DNA from: an uncultured Phycicoccus sp.
GTDB lineage: Bacteria > Actinomycetota > Actinomycetes > Actinomycetales > Dermatophilaceae
Assembly (NCBI RefSeq): GCF_947495705.1
Contig: NZ_CANLZR010000002.1
Span: forward strand, 349,419-413,418
Length of the DNA: 64,000 nucleotides
Direction: 5' to 3'
Below, in pieces: positions 1-8,797 of the stretch. Position 1 is the first letter of the stretch. Each line of letters opens with the position of its first letter. The translations under genes and the position numbers were made by a program. The notes below the pieces were generated by a model, which saw only the letters and a program-made list of their open reading frames with translations, had not been told where the DNA came from and did not search any database.

Positions 1-1125
1 CTGCAGCGGCGGCAGAGCGCCCAGCGTGAGGAAGCCGGCCGCCTCACCGCGCTCGGCGCCGACACCGTCGCCGGGCTGCGCGTGCTGCGCGGGATCGGCG
101 GCGAGGAGTCCTTCCTCGCCCGCTACCGCGCCCAGTCCCGGACCGTGCGGCGGGCGGGGGTCCGGGTCGCCGGCACCCAGGCGACGCTGGACGCCGCCCA
201 GGTCCTCCTGCCGGGCATCTTCGTCCTCGTCGTCACCGGGGTCGGGGCCAACCTCGCCGTCGCCGGGGAGATCAGCCCGGGCCAGCTCGTCGCGTTCTAC
301 GGGTACACCGCGTTCCTCACCATCCCCCTGCAGACGGCCGTCGAGATGGCCGACAAGCTCATCACGACCCGGGTCGCGGCCCGGCGGCTCGCCCGCATCC
401 TCGCGGTCGAGCCCGACCACCCCGACCTGCCGGCTCGCGGCCTCGCCCCGGGGGACGGCCCCCTCGTCGACCCGGCGTCGGGGGTCACCGCCGAGCCGGG
501 GCTGCTCACCGCGCTCGTCAGTGCCCGGCCCGAGGACTCCGCTACCGTCGCGGCCCGGCTGGGCCGGGCCCTGCCGGGCCGGCACGGCGTCACCTGGGGT
601 GGGGTGGGGCTCGACGACCTCCCGGTCGCCGACGTCCGCTCGCGGATCCTCGTCTCGCCGCCGGACCCGCGGCTGTTCAGCGGCCCGCTCCGTCGCGAGC
701 TCGGCGACGCCGACGACGACCTGCTGCTCGAGGCCCTCGAGGTCGCCGACGCCCGGGACGCGCTCGCGGCCGTCGAGGGTGGCCTCGACGGCGAGCTCGA
801 GGAACGCGGGCGGTCCCTCTCCGGCGGCCAGCGCCAGCGGCTCGCTCTCGCCCGCGCGCTCCTGCGCGACCCCGAGGTCCTCGTCCTCGTCGAACCGACC
901 AGTGCCGTCGACGCGCACACCGAGGCACGCATCGCGGGCCGGCTCGCGGCCCACCGCAAGGGCCGCACCACCGTGGTCGTCACGGCCAGCCCGCTGCTCC
1001 TCGACCACGCCGACACCGTCCACCTGCTCGCCGGCGAGCGGGTCGTCGCCACCGGGACCCATCGCGAGCTCTCCCGGTCGCACCCGGAGTACCGCGCGGT
1101 CGTCGTCCGCGGCGAGGAGGACTGA
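1..1125 (+). CDS. ABC exporter half-transporter with degenerate ATP site (5' partial)
   Basis: The gene is open at the window edge; 374 residues remain, the end of the transmembrane domain followed by the nucleotide-binding domain. The NBD keeps a perfect signature (LSGGQRQRLALARAL, near residue 275), but no GxxGxGKS Walker A is visible where expected, and Walker B reads VLVLVEPTSAVD, with Val in place of the Asp that precedes the Glu. This is the non-catalytic half of a heterodimeric type IV exporter. The stop overlaps the ATG of the next ABC gene (ATGA, 1123-1127), so the two are translationally coupled. Substrate is unknown; such pairs export drugs, lipids or peptides across the inner membrane. 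Confidence 0.9.
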   Translation: MQRRQSAQREEAGRLTALGADTVAGLRVLRGIGGEESFLARYRAQSRTVRRAGVRVAGTQATLDAAQVLLPGIFVLVVTGVGANLAVAGEISPGQLVAFYGYTAFLTIPLQTAVEMADKLITTRVAARRLARILAVEPDHPDLPARGLAPGDGPLVDPASGVTAEPGLLTALVSARPEDSATVAARLGRALPGRHGVTWGGVGLDDLPVADVRSRILVSPPDPRLFSGPLRRELGDADDDLLLEALEVADARDALAAVEGGLDGELEERGRSLSGGQRQRLALARALLRDPEVLVLVEPTSAVDAHTEARIAGRLAAHRKGRTTVVVTASPLLLDHADTVHLLAGERVVATGTHRELSRSHPEYRAVVVRGEED

Positions 1126-2900
1126 TGTCGCCCCTGTCCGGGCGCACCGACCACGCCCGCCGCACCCTCCCCATCGCACCCGGGTCGGTCGTGCGCGCGC
1201 ACGTCGCGGTCCTGCTGCGCGAGCACCGCCGGCCCCTCGCGTGGGTGCTGCTCTGGCACCTCGTCGCCGCCGTCGTCGGCCTCGCCGGGCCGTGGGTGAT
1301 CGGCCAGGTGGTCGGCGCCGTCACGACCGGACGCGCGACCATCACCGACATCGACGTGCTCGTCCTCCTGCTCGGCGCCGCCCTCGTCGCCGAGACGGCC
1401 ACGACCTGGGTGGCCCGCCGAGGGTCGTTCGTGCTGTCCGAGCACGTCTTCGCGCGGCTCCGCGAGGACTTCGTCCGCTCGGCCGTCCGGCTCCCGCTGT
1501 CGACGGTGGAGCGGGCCGGCACCGGCGACCTCCTGGCCCGCACGACCAACGACATCGACGCCATCAGCTACGTCATCCGGTTCGGGATCCCGACGGTGGT
1601 CGTCTCGTGCACGACGGTGCTCGTCACCGGCGTCGCGACCGTCCTGGCGTCCCCGCTCGCCGCCCTGCCGCTGCTCCTGACCCCGCTCATCTGGTTCCTC
1701 CCGACGCGGCGCTACCTGCGGCTCGCCGGGCCGGGCTACCTCTGGGAGCACGCCACGTACGCGCGCCTCAACGGGGTCGCGGCCGAGACCGTCGACGGCG
1801 CCGCCACCGTCGACGCCCTCGGCCTCCAGAATGAGCGCGGCGAGCGGTTCCTCGAGGCGATCGGCGAGAGCCACGACGCCGAGCGCTACACGGTGGGCCT
1901 GCGGCTGCGCTGGTTCCCGTGGCTCGAGGTGGGCTTCTTCGCGCCGGTCGCCGGCGCCCTGCTCTGGGGCGGCTTCCTCGCATGGGAGGGCGTCATCCCG
2001 GTCGCCACCGCCACCGCCGTCGTCCTGTACGTCCAGCGCCTCCTCGACCCGCTCGGCGAGCTCGTCGGCATGCTCGACGAGATCCAGTTCGCGGCGACGT
2101 CGATGTCGCGGATCCTCGGGGTCGGCGAGGTCCCGCCGGACCGGGTCGCCACCGGCGCCGAACCCGCCGACGACCGGATGCACGTCGACGGCGTCCGCTA
2201 CGCGTACCGCACCGGCCAGGACGTCCTGCACGGGGTGTCCCTCGACCTGCGCCCGGGCGAGCGGCTGGCCGTCGTCGGGCCGTCGGGGGCGGGCAAGTCG
2301 ACGCTCGGCCGGCTCATGGCCGGGGTCGACGGGCCTCGCACGGGGCGGATCACCGTCGGCGGGGTGCCCCTGGTCGACCTCGAGCTCGACGAGCTGCGCG
2401 GCCAGGTCGCCCTCGTGACCCAGGAGCACCACGTGTTCGTCGGCACCCTCGCCGACAACCTGCGGCTGCCCCGCCCGACGGCCCCGGACGAGGACCTGCT
2501 GGCGGCGCTCGACGCCGTCGACGCGCTCGACTGGGCGCAACGGCTGCCCGACGGGCTCGCCACGACCGTCGGCTCGGGCGGGCACCCCCTCACCGAGGCC
2601 CAGTCCCAGCAGGTCGCCCTCGCCCGGCTCGTGCTCGCCGACCCGCACACCCTCGTGCTCGACGAGGCGACCTCGCTGCTGGACCCGCGGGCGGCCCGGC
2701 ACCTGGAGCGCTCGATGGCGGCCGTCCTCACCGGACGCACCGTCGTGGCCATCGCGCACCGGCTCCACACGGCGCACGACGCCGACCGGGTGGCGGTCGT
2801 CGACGACGGGCGGGTCCGCGAGCTCGGGTCGCACGCCGAGCTCATCGAGCGGGACGGTGACTACGCCTCCCTGTGGCGGTCCTGGCGCGACGAGGGCTGA
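1125..2900 (+). CDS. ABC exporter half-transporter with intact ATP site
   Basis: 591 residues: a six-helix transmembrane domain (about 25-310) and an NBD. Walker A is canonical (GPSGAGKST, about residue 387) and Walker B is canonical (TLVLDEATS), but the signature motif has decayed to LTEAQSQQVALARL instead of LSGGQ. This mirrors the upstream partner, which has the good signature and a bad Walker A/B. In a head-to-tail NBD dimer the two proteins would build one complete and one degenerate ATP site, as in TM287/288-type exporters. ATGA overlap with the upstream gene. Full length for the family. Confidence 0.95.
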   Translation: MSPLSGRTDHARRTLPIAPGSVVRAHVAVLLREHRRPLAWVLLWHLVAAVVGLAGPWVIGQVVGAVTTGRATITDIDVLVLLLGAALVAETATTWVARRGSFVLSEHVFARLREDFVRSAVRLPLSTVERAGTGDLLARTTNDIDAISYVIRFGIPTVVVSCTTVLVTGVATVLASPLAALPLLLTPLIWFLPTRRYLRLAGPGYLWEHATYARLNGVAAETVDGAATVDALGLQNERGERFLEAIGESHDAERYTVGLRLRWFPWLEVGFFAPVAGALLWGGFLAWEGVIPVATATAVVLYVQRLLDPLGELVGMLDEIQFAATSMSRILGVGEVPPDRVATGAEPADDRMHVDGVRYAYRTGQDVLHGVSLDLRPGERLAVVGPSGAGKSTLGRLMAGVDGPRTGRITVGGVPLVDLELDELRGQVALVTQEHHVFVGTLADNLRLPRPTAPDEDLLAALDAVDALDWAQRLPDGLATTVGSGGHPLTEAQSQQVALARLVLADPHTLVLDEATSLLDPRAARHLERSMAAVLTGRTVVAIAHRLHTAHDADRVAVVDDGRVRELGSHAELIERDGDYASLWRSWRDEG

Positions 2901-2964
2901 CCGTCACCGGGGGGCCTCCCTGCGGGTCGCCGGCGCCGACGGGAGTCCGGGGCGACGACCCGCG

Positions 2965-3855
2965 TCAGAACCAGCTCGGCGGCGGTGACATCCGCGTCGC
3001 GAGGTCCACGAGCCGGGCGACGCGCTGCCCGCCCCGAGGTCCTCGGAAGCACAGGTCCACCGACAACGGGGGCACGTCGCGGATGGGGACCATCCGGACA
3101 CCGGCGGGGGCGTACAGCTCCGAGAAGAGCTCGATCGTCACCGTCGCCCCGTCACCGGCGCGGATGGCACCGATCATCCCCTCGATGCTCGACTGGACCT
3201 CGCCGCTGAGGCGGGGCGGACCGCCCCTGAGGTCGTCGAGCCTCCACGCCGCGTCCCAGACGTCGTCCCCGACGTCCACCGGGATCCACCCCAGACGGTC
3301 GACGTCCTCGAGGCACACGGTGTCGAGGTCGGCGGGGACCTCGTCCTCGGGCAGGAGCGCCATCCTCCGCTGCCGCCCCAGGGGTACCCGCGTCAACCGG
3401 GCGTCGATGGACGTCGGCCCGACGAGGATCGCCGCCTCGCTCTGGCGGGTCCGGAGGCCACAGGTCGGGTCGCTCCAGTCGACGACGCTGACGGTGAGCT
3501 GTGTCCGCTCGCGTGCCGCGGCGAGAGCCTCACCCACCTGCCGGAGCAGGGAGCTGCCCAACCCGTAGAAGCTGCCGACGACGAGCTCGTCGTGGTCCCG
3601 CAGTCGCTCGATCTCGTGGCGGACGTCCGAATGCGCCTCCACGAGCGCGGTCGCAGGTGCGAGCAGCGCGCGTCCCGAGGGGGTCAGCTCGACGGATCTC
3701 GTCGTCCTCGCGAACAGACCCTGTTGCACTTCGTGCTCGAGCTTGCGGATCGTCTGACTGACCGACGGCGTCGAGACCCCCAGCCGGGCCGCCGCACGCG
3801 TGAAGCTGAGCTCCTCGGCGACCGCCACGAACACGTTCGCGGCCCTGACGTCCAT
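2965..3855 (-). CDS. LysR family transcriptional regulator
   Basis: 296 residues with the standard LysR layout: winged helix-turn-helix at about 1-60 (FVAVAEELSFTRAAARLGVS, then SVSQTIRKLE) and a periplasmic-binding-protein-like effector domain from about 90. I chose ATG 3855 because GAGG lies 8 nt upstream; an in-frame GTG exists at 3864. It is transcribed away from the secreted protein gene at 4063, and LysR proteins often control a divergent neighbour, so that gene is the first candidate target. The inducer cannot be read from the sequence. The gene converges on the ABC pair. Confidence 0.9.
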   Translation of the reverse strand: MDVRAANVFVAVAEELSFTRAAARLGVSTPSVSQTIRKLEHEVQQGLFARTTRSVELTPSGRALLAPATALVEAHSDVRHEIERLRDHDELVVGSFYGLGSSLLRQVGEALAAARERTQLTVSVVDWSDPTCGLRTRQSEAAILVGPTSIDARLTRVPLGRQRRMALLPEDEVPADLDTVCLEDVDRLGWIPVDVGDDVWDAAWRLDDLRGGPPRLSGEVQSSIEGMIGAIRAGDGATVTIELFSELYAPAGVRMVPIRDVPPLSVDLCFRGPRGGQRVARLVDLATRMSPPPSWF

Positions 3856-4062
3856 GCTCGTCACCTCGAGCGAATGCGGGTTTGTTAGGAGTACCTGAAC
3901 GCAGACTTAGCCCCACCAGTCTGGCCCCGGCCCCGTGACCCTGCAAGCATCGAAGGAGCCAGGGCCTCTGCGGTCGAGTCCACACCCGACTTGCCCTGAC
4001 CCCGTCGACGACACGGCCGGCGTGCCACGCGCGGCGGCGACGCACGCACAAGGGAGACGAGC
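3856..4062. promoter_or_regulatory. Divergent intergenic region, LysR gene / secreted protein gene
   Basis: 207 bp between divergent start codons. It is less GC-rich near 3885-3900 than its surroundings, as expected for promoters. The secreted protein gene has a clear ribosome binding site (AGGGAG, 8 nt before ATG 4063). I could not identify a convincing T-N11-A LysR box with dyad symmetry. Confidence 0.3.
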
Positions 4063-4656
4063 ATGGAACCACTCATCCGTCGGACCGCCGCCGTGGTCTT
4101 CGCGGGCGGAGTCCTCCTCGGCGGAGGCGTCACCGGCGCAGCCGCGGCGCCCCAGGGCTATGACGAGGTGGACCACGAGGCGGGGAGGTTCTACGGGAAC
4201 TTCGACATCGACGTCCTGCTCTTCGCCGGGGAGACGGCCGAGTACTTGTGCAGCGGTGCTCCAGTACCGGTGGTCACCGCCCGGGTGTACCAGCGGAACG
4301 ACGGCGGCGCCGACCTCAAGGTCAACTCCGCCGGCATGCCGGTCTACCTGTACCACTCACCGCTCGGCGCTCCGGAGTTCATCGACGAGACCTGTGCGGC
4401 GGTGGCCGACGGCGATCCGTCGACCGTGCCGGTCCCCCCGTTCGCCGTCGGGACGGCCCGTTTCAAGGAACGCATCACGGTCTCGGCCGAGGGGGTCGTG
4501 GAGATCTACAACGGCGTCAACGGGACTGCGAGCGACTCCGCGGGGACGACGTGGAAGGTCCGGACCTGGGCCGACTTCGTCCTCGATGACGACGGGGTGC
4601 CGATCGGCGATCCCGCCGACTTCCAGGGTCTCGCCCTCCACGAGATCGGGCGCTGA
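4063..4656 (+). CDS. Secreted protein of unknown function
   Basis: 197 residues. The N terminus is a typical Sec signal peptide: basic start (IRR), a Gly/Ala/Val-rich hydrophobic stretch to about residue 28, and an Ala-rich cleavage region (GAAAAP). The mature part of about 168 residues has two cysteines (EYLCSG and DETCAA) that could form a disulfide, and alternating hydrophobic stretches that suggest a beta-rich fold. I recognise no family. AGGGAG precedes the ATG. It is divergent from the LysR gene, which may regulate it. Confidence 0.75.
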   Translation: MEPLIRRTAAVVFAGGVLLGGGVTGAAAAPQGYDEVDHEAGRFYGNFDIDVLLFAGETAEYLCSGAPVPVVTARVYQRNDGGADLKVNSAGMPVYLYHSPLGAPEFIDETCAAVADGDPSTVPVPPFAVGTARFKERITVSAEGVVEIYNGVNGTASDSAGTTWKVRTWADFVLDDDGVPIGDPADFQGLALHEIGR

Positions 4657-4725
4657 CCGCCCCGCCCGGGCGCCGTCGACCTGCGCACCGGTCGAGCGCG
4701 CGACGAGGCTGACCCGTCCGGCCGG

Positions 4726-5049
4726 TCACGGACCGGCGGTGGCGTCGAGCACCCGGATCGTGACGGGGACGGCCCGGCCGTCCGCGAGGTCCTCGGCGAC
4801 GCGGACCGCCTTCTTCACGGGCAGGACGTAGGCCGCCTCCTCCGTCGACGGAAAGAGGCTGGTGCGCCACACGGTGGCGCCAACGGTCACCTCGACCCGG
4901 ACCGAGCCGAAGCCGCCGGTGGCGTCACCGACGACCTGGTCGACCTCGTCGCTGACGTCCTGTGGCACCGTGACGAAGTGCCAGGACCCCTCCCGCCAGC
5001 GCCACAGGGGCACGGTGAAGCTCCACACCTGCCCGGCGGAGGACTCCAC
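4726..5049 (-). CDS. DUF1905 domain protein
   Basis: 107 residues covering one DUF1905 domain: WHFVTVPQDVSDEV near residue 23, GFGSVRVEVTVG, then TSLFPS and YVLPVKKAVRVAEDL, which are the family hallmarks. Function is not established for this family; it forms a small beta-barrel, in other proteins fused to a C-terminal YdeI-like module that is absent here. GTG start. It lies 12 nt downstream of the small membrane protein gene and is probably co-transcribed with it. Confidence 0.85.
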   Translation of the reverse strand: MESSAGQVWSFTVPLWRWREGSWHFVTVPQDVSDEVDQVVGDATGGFGSVRVEVTVGATVWRTSLFPSTEEAAYVLPVKKAVRVAEDLADGRAVPVTIRVLDATAGP

Positions 5050-5061
5050 CCGGTGAGTGTC

Positions 5062-5247
5062 TCAGGTGCCGGAGACACCGGCCCAGGTGAGGACGGGCGC
5101 CCGGGTGTGGCCGGGGATCGTCCCCGACGCCACCGTCGCCGCGAGGATCGCGGCACAGGCGACGGTCGCGACGGCGATGACGCGCAGGCCGAAGTGGACC
5201 CGGGACCAGCCGGTGGTGGCGATGGTGGCGGAGCGACGCGCCGGCAT
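5062..5247 (-). CDS. Small single-pass membrane protein
   Basis: 61 residues. A strong ribosome binding site (AGAAGGAGA) sits a few bases before ATG 5247, the best evidence that this short frame is real. One hydrophobic segment (about residues 19-41, GLRVIAVATVACAAILAATV) is preceded by arginines, which predicts a cytoplasmic N terminus or an uncleaved signal anchor. No family recognised. First gene of a probable two-gene unit with the DUF1905 protein. Confidence 0.65.
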   Translation of the reverse strand: MPARRSATIATTGWSRVHFGLRVIAVATVACAAILAATVASGTIPGHTRAPVLTWAGVSGT

Positions 5248-5292
5248 GGTTCTCCTTCTCGCACGAGGTTCGACGACCGAAGATTAGTGACG

Positions 5293-5363
5293 CGGTTCCG
5301 CCGCGGCCGCGGGAACCGGGCGCCACCGGTCCGAACGTCGACCCGGTCCGCGGACGTTCGGAC
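5293..5363 (-). terminator. Two hairpins downstream of the GMC oxidoreductase gene
   Basis: Stem CGGTTCC/GGAACCG at 5293-5318 and a stronger stem GTCCGAACGTC/GACGTTCGGAC at 5329-5363 (11 bp perfect, 13-nt loop). They follow the stop of the minus-strand GMC gene by 70-140 nt. No U tract, which is usual for actinobacterial terminators. Confidence 0.55.
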
Positions 5364-5435
5364 GGGCCCGGATGGCTCTTCGGCTGACTGCGGGCGCTGG
5401 TGCGCGTGTCGGGTCGCGCTGCGGAACGTCCTCCG

Positions 5436-7169
5436 CTACAAGCGGACTCCCCCGACCTCGGAGCCCCTCTCGGCGGGTCGGGTCCCACCCCGGCCGCCCG
5501 TCGTCGAGAGCGCGGACTGCGCCGGACGCAGGTCGGCAGCGCCCCGGACGGGCCAGTGCGCCATCGCCCGCTCGGCCTGGGCGGTGATCGTCAGGGACGG
5601 GTTGGCGCCGAGGTTGGCCGAGACCGCGGAGCCGTCGAGCACCGAGATCCCGGGGTGGCCCCACACCCGCTGGTAGCGGTCGAGCACGCCGTCCCGGGGC
5701 GAGCCGGCGATCGGCGCGCCCCCGAGGAAGTGCGCGGTCATCGGCACGTCGAACACCTCGGCCCACGTCCCGCCGACGGCCGTGTACTCGCCGGTCGCGG
5801 CCTCCAGCCGCGCCGCCAGGGCCTCCATCCCGCGGTAGCCCTGCGGGATGTAGCTCGGGTTGGGCTCTCCGTGCCCCTGGGTCGAGGTGAGCCCCGGCCG
5901 CCCCCGCCGACGCACGCCCGAGACCCGCAGCGAGTTGTCGTGGGTCTGCATGACGAGCCCGACGACGGTCCGCTGGCTCCACCGCCGCGTGACCGGCATC
6001 ATCCGGAGCAGCGGCCGGGGGTCGCGGGCCAGCGTGGCGAGGAACTCCAGCCAGCGCGGACGCCCGGTGCCACCGGGGACCGCGAGCGTCGTGAGCAGGC
6101 CCATCGCGTCCGAGCCCTTGCCGTAACGGCAGTTCTCGATGTGGGTGTCGGCGTCGACGTGGAAGCTCGTCGTGATGGCGACCCCCCGGGTGAGGTCGGC
6201 CGTCCGCGGCGGGCGCTCGGTGATCGCGCCGACGAGCGCCTCGGAGTTGGTGCGGGTGAGCGCCCCGAGCCGGTCCGAGAGGCGCGGCAGCTCGCCCGCG
6301 TCCTTCATCGCGTGCAGCAGGGTCTGGGTGCCCCAGGTGCCGGCGGCGACGACGACCCGCCGGGCGGTGACGACCTGCCGGTCCCGGCCCCCGACCGGGC
6401 CGGTGCGCTCGTGCAGGACGCGGTACACCGCGCCGTCGCCGTCGCCGTCGTCCGCTGACCCGGGGACGACCCCGAGCCGGGTCACCGTGCGCATCGGCCG
6501 GATCTCGACCCCGCGGCGCTCGGCGAGCGCGAGGTAGTTCTTCACGAGCGTGTTCTTGGCCCCGACCCGGCAGCCGACCATGCAGTTGCCGCACTCGGTG
6601 CAGCCGGTCCGCCGTGGTCCGGCGCCCCCGAAGTACGGGTCGTCGACGGTCTCGCCCGGCGTGCCGAAGTACACCCCGACCGGGGTACGCCGGAACGTGT
6701 CCCGGACGCCCAGGTCCGCGGCTGCCCCCTCCATCGCCCGCTCGACCGGCCCGTCGCAGGTGTTCGCCACGACGCCGAGCATCCGGCTCGCGGTGTCGTA
6801 GTGCGGGGCGAGCTCGGCCTCCCAGTCGGCGAGGTCCCGCCACTGGGGGTCCTGGTAGAAGGCCCGCGGCGGCCGGTACAGGGTGTTCGCGTAGTTGAGC
6901 GACCCCCCACCGACGCCGGCCCCGGCGAGCACGACGACGTCCGGGAGCCGGTGGATCCGCTGCACCCCGTAGCAGCCGAGCCGTGGAGCCCACAGGAACC
7001 GCCGGAGGTCCCATGACGTGCGCGCGAAGTCGCTGTCCGCGAAGCGCCTGCCGGCCTCGATGACGAGCACCCGGTAGCCCTTCTCGGCGGCTCGGAGTGC
7101 CGCCACGGACCCCCCGAAGCCCGACCCGATGACGACGACGTCGACATCGGGCTCGTCCGATGCCGTCAC
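5436..7169 (-). CDS. choD: GMC family FAD oxidoreductase (ChoD-like)
   Basis: 577 residues. FAD dinucleotide motif GSGFGGS at about residues 15-21 and an FAD-ligand segment GAGVGGGSLNYANTLY near residue 75. A cysteine-rich stretch (CTECGNCMVGC) about one third along is diagnostic of the mycobacterial ChoD branch rather than of secreted cholesterol oxidases. The C-terminal GMC motif ends with GANPSLTITAQAERAMA. No signal peptide, so cytosolic; the true substrate of this branch is uncertain. GTG 7169 overlaps the upstream aldehyde dehydrogenase stop (GTGA), which decides the start. Linkage guaB-guaB3-choD is as in M. tuberculosis. Confidence 0.88.
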   Translation of the reverse strand: MTASDEPDVDVVVIGSGFGGSVAALRAAEKGYRVLVIEAGRRFADSDFARTSWDLRRFLWAPRLGCYGVQRIHRLPDVVVLAGAGVGGGSLNYANTLYRPPRAFYQDPQWRDLADWEAELAPHYDTASRMLGVVANTCDGPVERAMEGAAADLGVRDTFRRTPVGVYFGTPGETVDDPYFGGAGPRRTGCTECGNCMVGCRVGAKNTLVKNYLALAERRGVEIRPMRTVTRLGVVPGSADDGDGDGAVYRVLHERTGPVGGRDRQVVTARRVVVAAGTWGTQTLLHAMKDAGELPRLSDRLGALTRTNSEALVGAITERPPRTADLTRGVAITTSFHVDADTHIENCRYGKGSDAMGLLTTLAVPGGTGRPRWLEFLATLARDPRPLLRMMPVTRRWSQRTVVGLVMQTHDNSLRVSGVRRRGRPGLTSTQGHGEPNPSYIPQGYRGMEALAARLEAATGEYTAVGGTWAEVFDVPMTAHFLGGAPIAGSPRDGVLDRYQRVWGHPGISVLDGSAVSANLGANPSLTITAQAERAMAHWPVRGAADLRPAQSALSTTGGRGGTRPAERGSEVGGVRL

Positions 7170-8749
7170 GGCAGTCCCACCGCCTTGAGGACGCGCAGCG
7201 CCCCCGTGAGCGCGCGGGCGTACCGCTCGCCGGCCAGCCCCGGCACGTCGGAGATGTTGACGAGCCGCTGGACGGTGACGTTCTGGCTCTCGGTGTACTT
7301 GAGGATGCCCTCGCGGCCGTGGCGCCGACCCAGCCCGGAGGCCTTCATCCCGCCCATCGGCGACCCGATGCTCCCCCACGCGGCCGCGTAGCCCTCGTTG
7401 ACGTTGACCGTGCCCGTCTCGATCCGCGCGGCGAGGGCACGGCCACGAGCGATGTCACGGGTCCAGACCGAGGCGTTGAGGCCGTACTCGGTGTCGTTGG
7501 CAAGCGCGACGGCGGCGTCGTCGGAGGCCACCCGGTAGAGCGCGGCGACGGGACCGAAGGTCTCCTCGTCGCGGCACGCCATCGCCGAGGTCACCTCGGT
7601 CAGCACGGTCGGCTCGACGACGAACGGGCCGATGTCCGGCCTGGCCCGCCCCCCGGTGAGGACCGTGGCCCCCTTGGCGACCGCGTCGTCGAGATGAGCG
7701 AGGACGCGCTCCAGCTGTCCCGGCCCGGCGAGGCTGCCCATGTCGGCGTCCCAGTGCAGCGCCGTCGACAGGCGGATCCGCCCCATCGCGTCGAGGAGCC
7801 GCCCGAGGAACTCGTCGGCCACCGCCTCGTGGACGACGAGCCGCTCCGCGCTCACGCACAGCTGCCCGGCGGACGCGAAGCACGTCTGGATCACGCCGGG
7901 AACGGCCCGGCGCAGGTCGGCGTCCGCGGCGACGTAGACGGTGTTCTTGCCGCCGAGCTCGAGGGTGGCGCCGACGAGCCGGCGACCGGCGGTCTGCGCG
8001 ACAACCCTCCCGGTGGCGGTCGACCCGGTGAAGCACACGTAGTCGGCCCGCTCCACGACGGCCTTGCCCGTCGGGTCGCCGGGGCCGAGCACGACCTGGA
8101 CGACGTCGGCGGGCAGCCCGGCCTCGACCATGAGCGCGACGGCGGTCAGCGCGGTAAGGGACCCCTGCGGGTCCGGGCGGAGCAGCACGGCGTTGCCGGC
8201 GAGCAGCGCCGGGAGCGCATCGGTCACCGACAGGCTGAGCGGGTAGTTCCACGGCGAGACGATGCCGACGACACCCCGTGGCCGGTGGTGCGAGCTGCTG
8301 CGGGTGAGCACCGGGACGCCCCCGAGGTGCCGCTCGGACGCGAGGTGCCGCGGGCCGCGCCGGGCGTAGTACCGGGCGACCAGCGCGCAGTCGGCGACCT
8401 CCTCGAACGCGTGCACCCGGGCCTTGCCCGACTCGAGCTGGACGAGGTCGAGCAAGTCGGACTGGCGCTCGAGCACGAGGTCGTGCAGCCGGAGCAGGAC
8501 CCGCGAGCGGTCGGCCATGGGCATCCGGGCCCACCGGCGCTGGGCCGCGCGGGCCCGGTCGAGCGCGACGGCGACGTCCGAGGCCGTCGAGGTGGGGAGG
8601 GTGGCGAGCGGGGCGCCGGTCATCGGCGTGTGCGTCGTCATCGGCGGACCCGACGCCACGACGCTCCCGAGGAGCCGGCGCACCCGCCCCGGGTCGACCG
8701 CGTAGGTGGCGCGGGGGTCGGTCTCCGGGTCGGCGATGACGTCGGGCAT
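7166..8749 (-). CDS. NAD(P)-dependent aldehyde dehydrogenase (succinic-semialdehyde dehydrogenase type)
   Basis: 527 residues, full-length ALDH fold. Cofactor motif VSPWNYPLS near residue 160, general base in TLELGGKN, catalytic cysteine in FASAGQLCVSAERL. Closest in style to the GabD2 group that oxidises succinic semialdehyde to succinate; the substrate is inferred from family resemblance only. It is translationally coupled to the GMC oxidase, whose product could be an aldehyde, so the pair may work in series. Start ATG 8749 lies 6 nt after TACTCT (8761-8756 on the minus strand), indicating a leaderless mRNA. Confidence 0.9.
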   Translation of the reverse strand: MPDVIADPETDPRATYAVDPGRVRRLLGSVVASGPPMTTHTPMTGAPLATLPTSTASDVAVALDRARAAQRRWARMPMADRSRVLLRLHDLVLERQSDLLDLVQLESGKARVHAFEEVADCALVARYYARRGPRHLASERHLGGVPVLTRSSSHHRPRGVVGIVSPWNYPLSLSVTDALPALLAGNAVLLRPDPQGSLTALTAVALMVEAGLPADVVQVVLGPGDPTGKAVVERADYVCFTGSTATGRVVAQTAGRRLVGATLELGGKNTVYVAADADLRRAVPGVIQTCFASAGQLCVSAERLVVHEAVADEFLGRLLDAMGRIRLSTALHWDADMGSLAGPGQLERVLAHLDDAVAKGATVLTGGRARPDIGPFVVEPTVLTEVTSAMACRDEETFGPVAALYRVASDDAAVALANDTEYGLNASVWTRDIARGRALAARIETGTVNVNEGYAAAWGSIGSPMGGMKASGLGRRHGREGILKYTESQNVTVQRLVNISDVPGLAGERYARALTGALRVLKAVGLP

Positions 8750-8797
8750 TACCGCAGAGTAACGACCGGGTCGGCCGCTGGCACCCCGTTCCCTCGG

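Noticed and set aside
297..2834. Long minus-strand open frame opposite the ABC genes
   Set aside because: Antisense shadow of two well-supported ABC genes; low-complexity Arg/Asp/Gly translation without domains.
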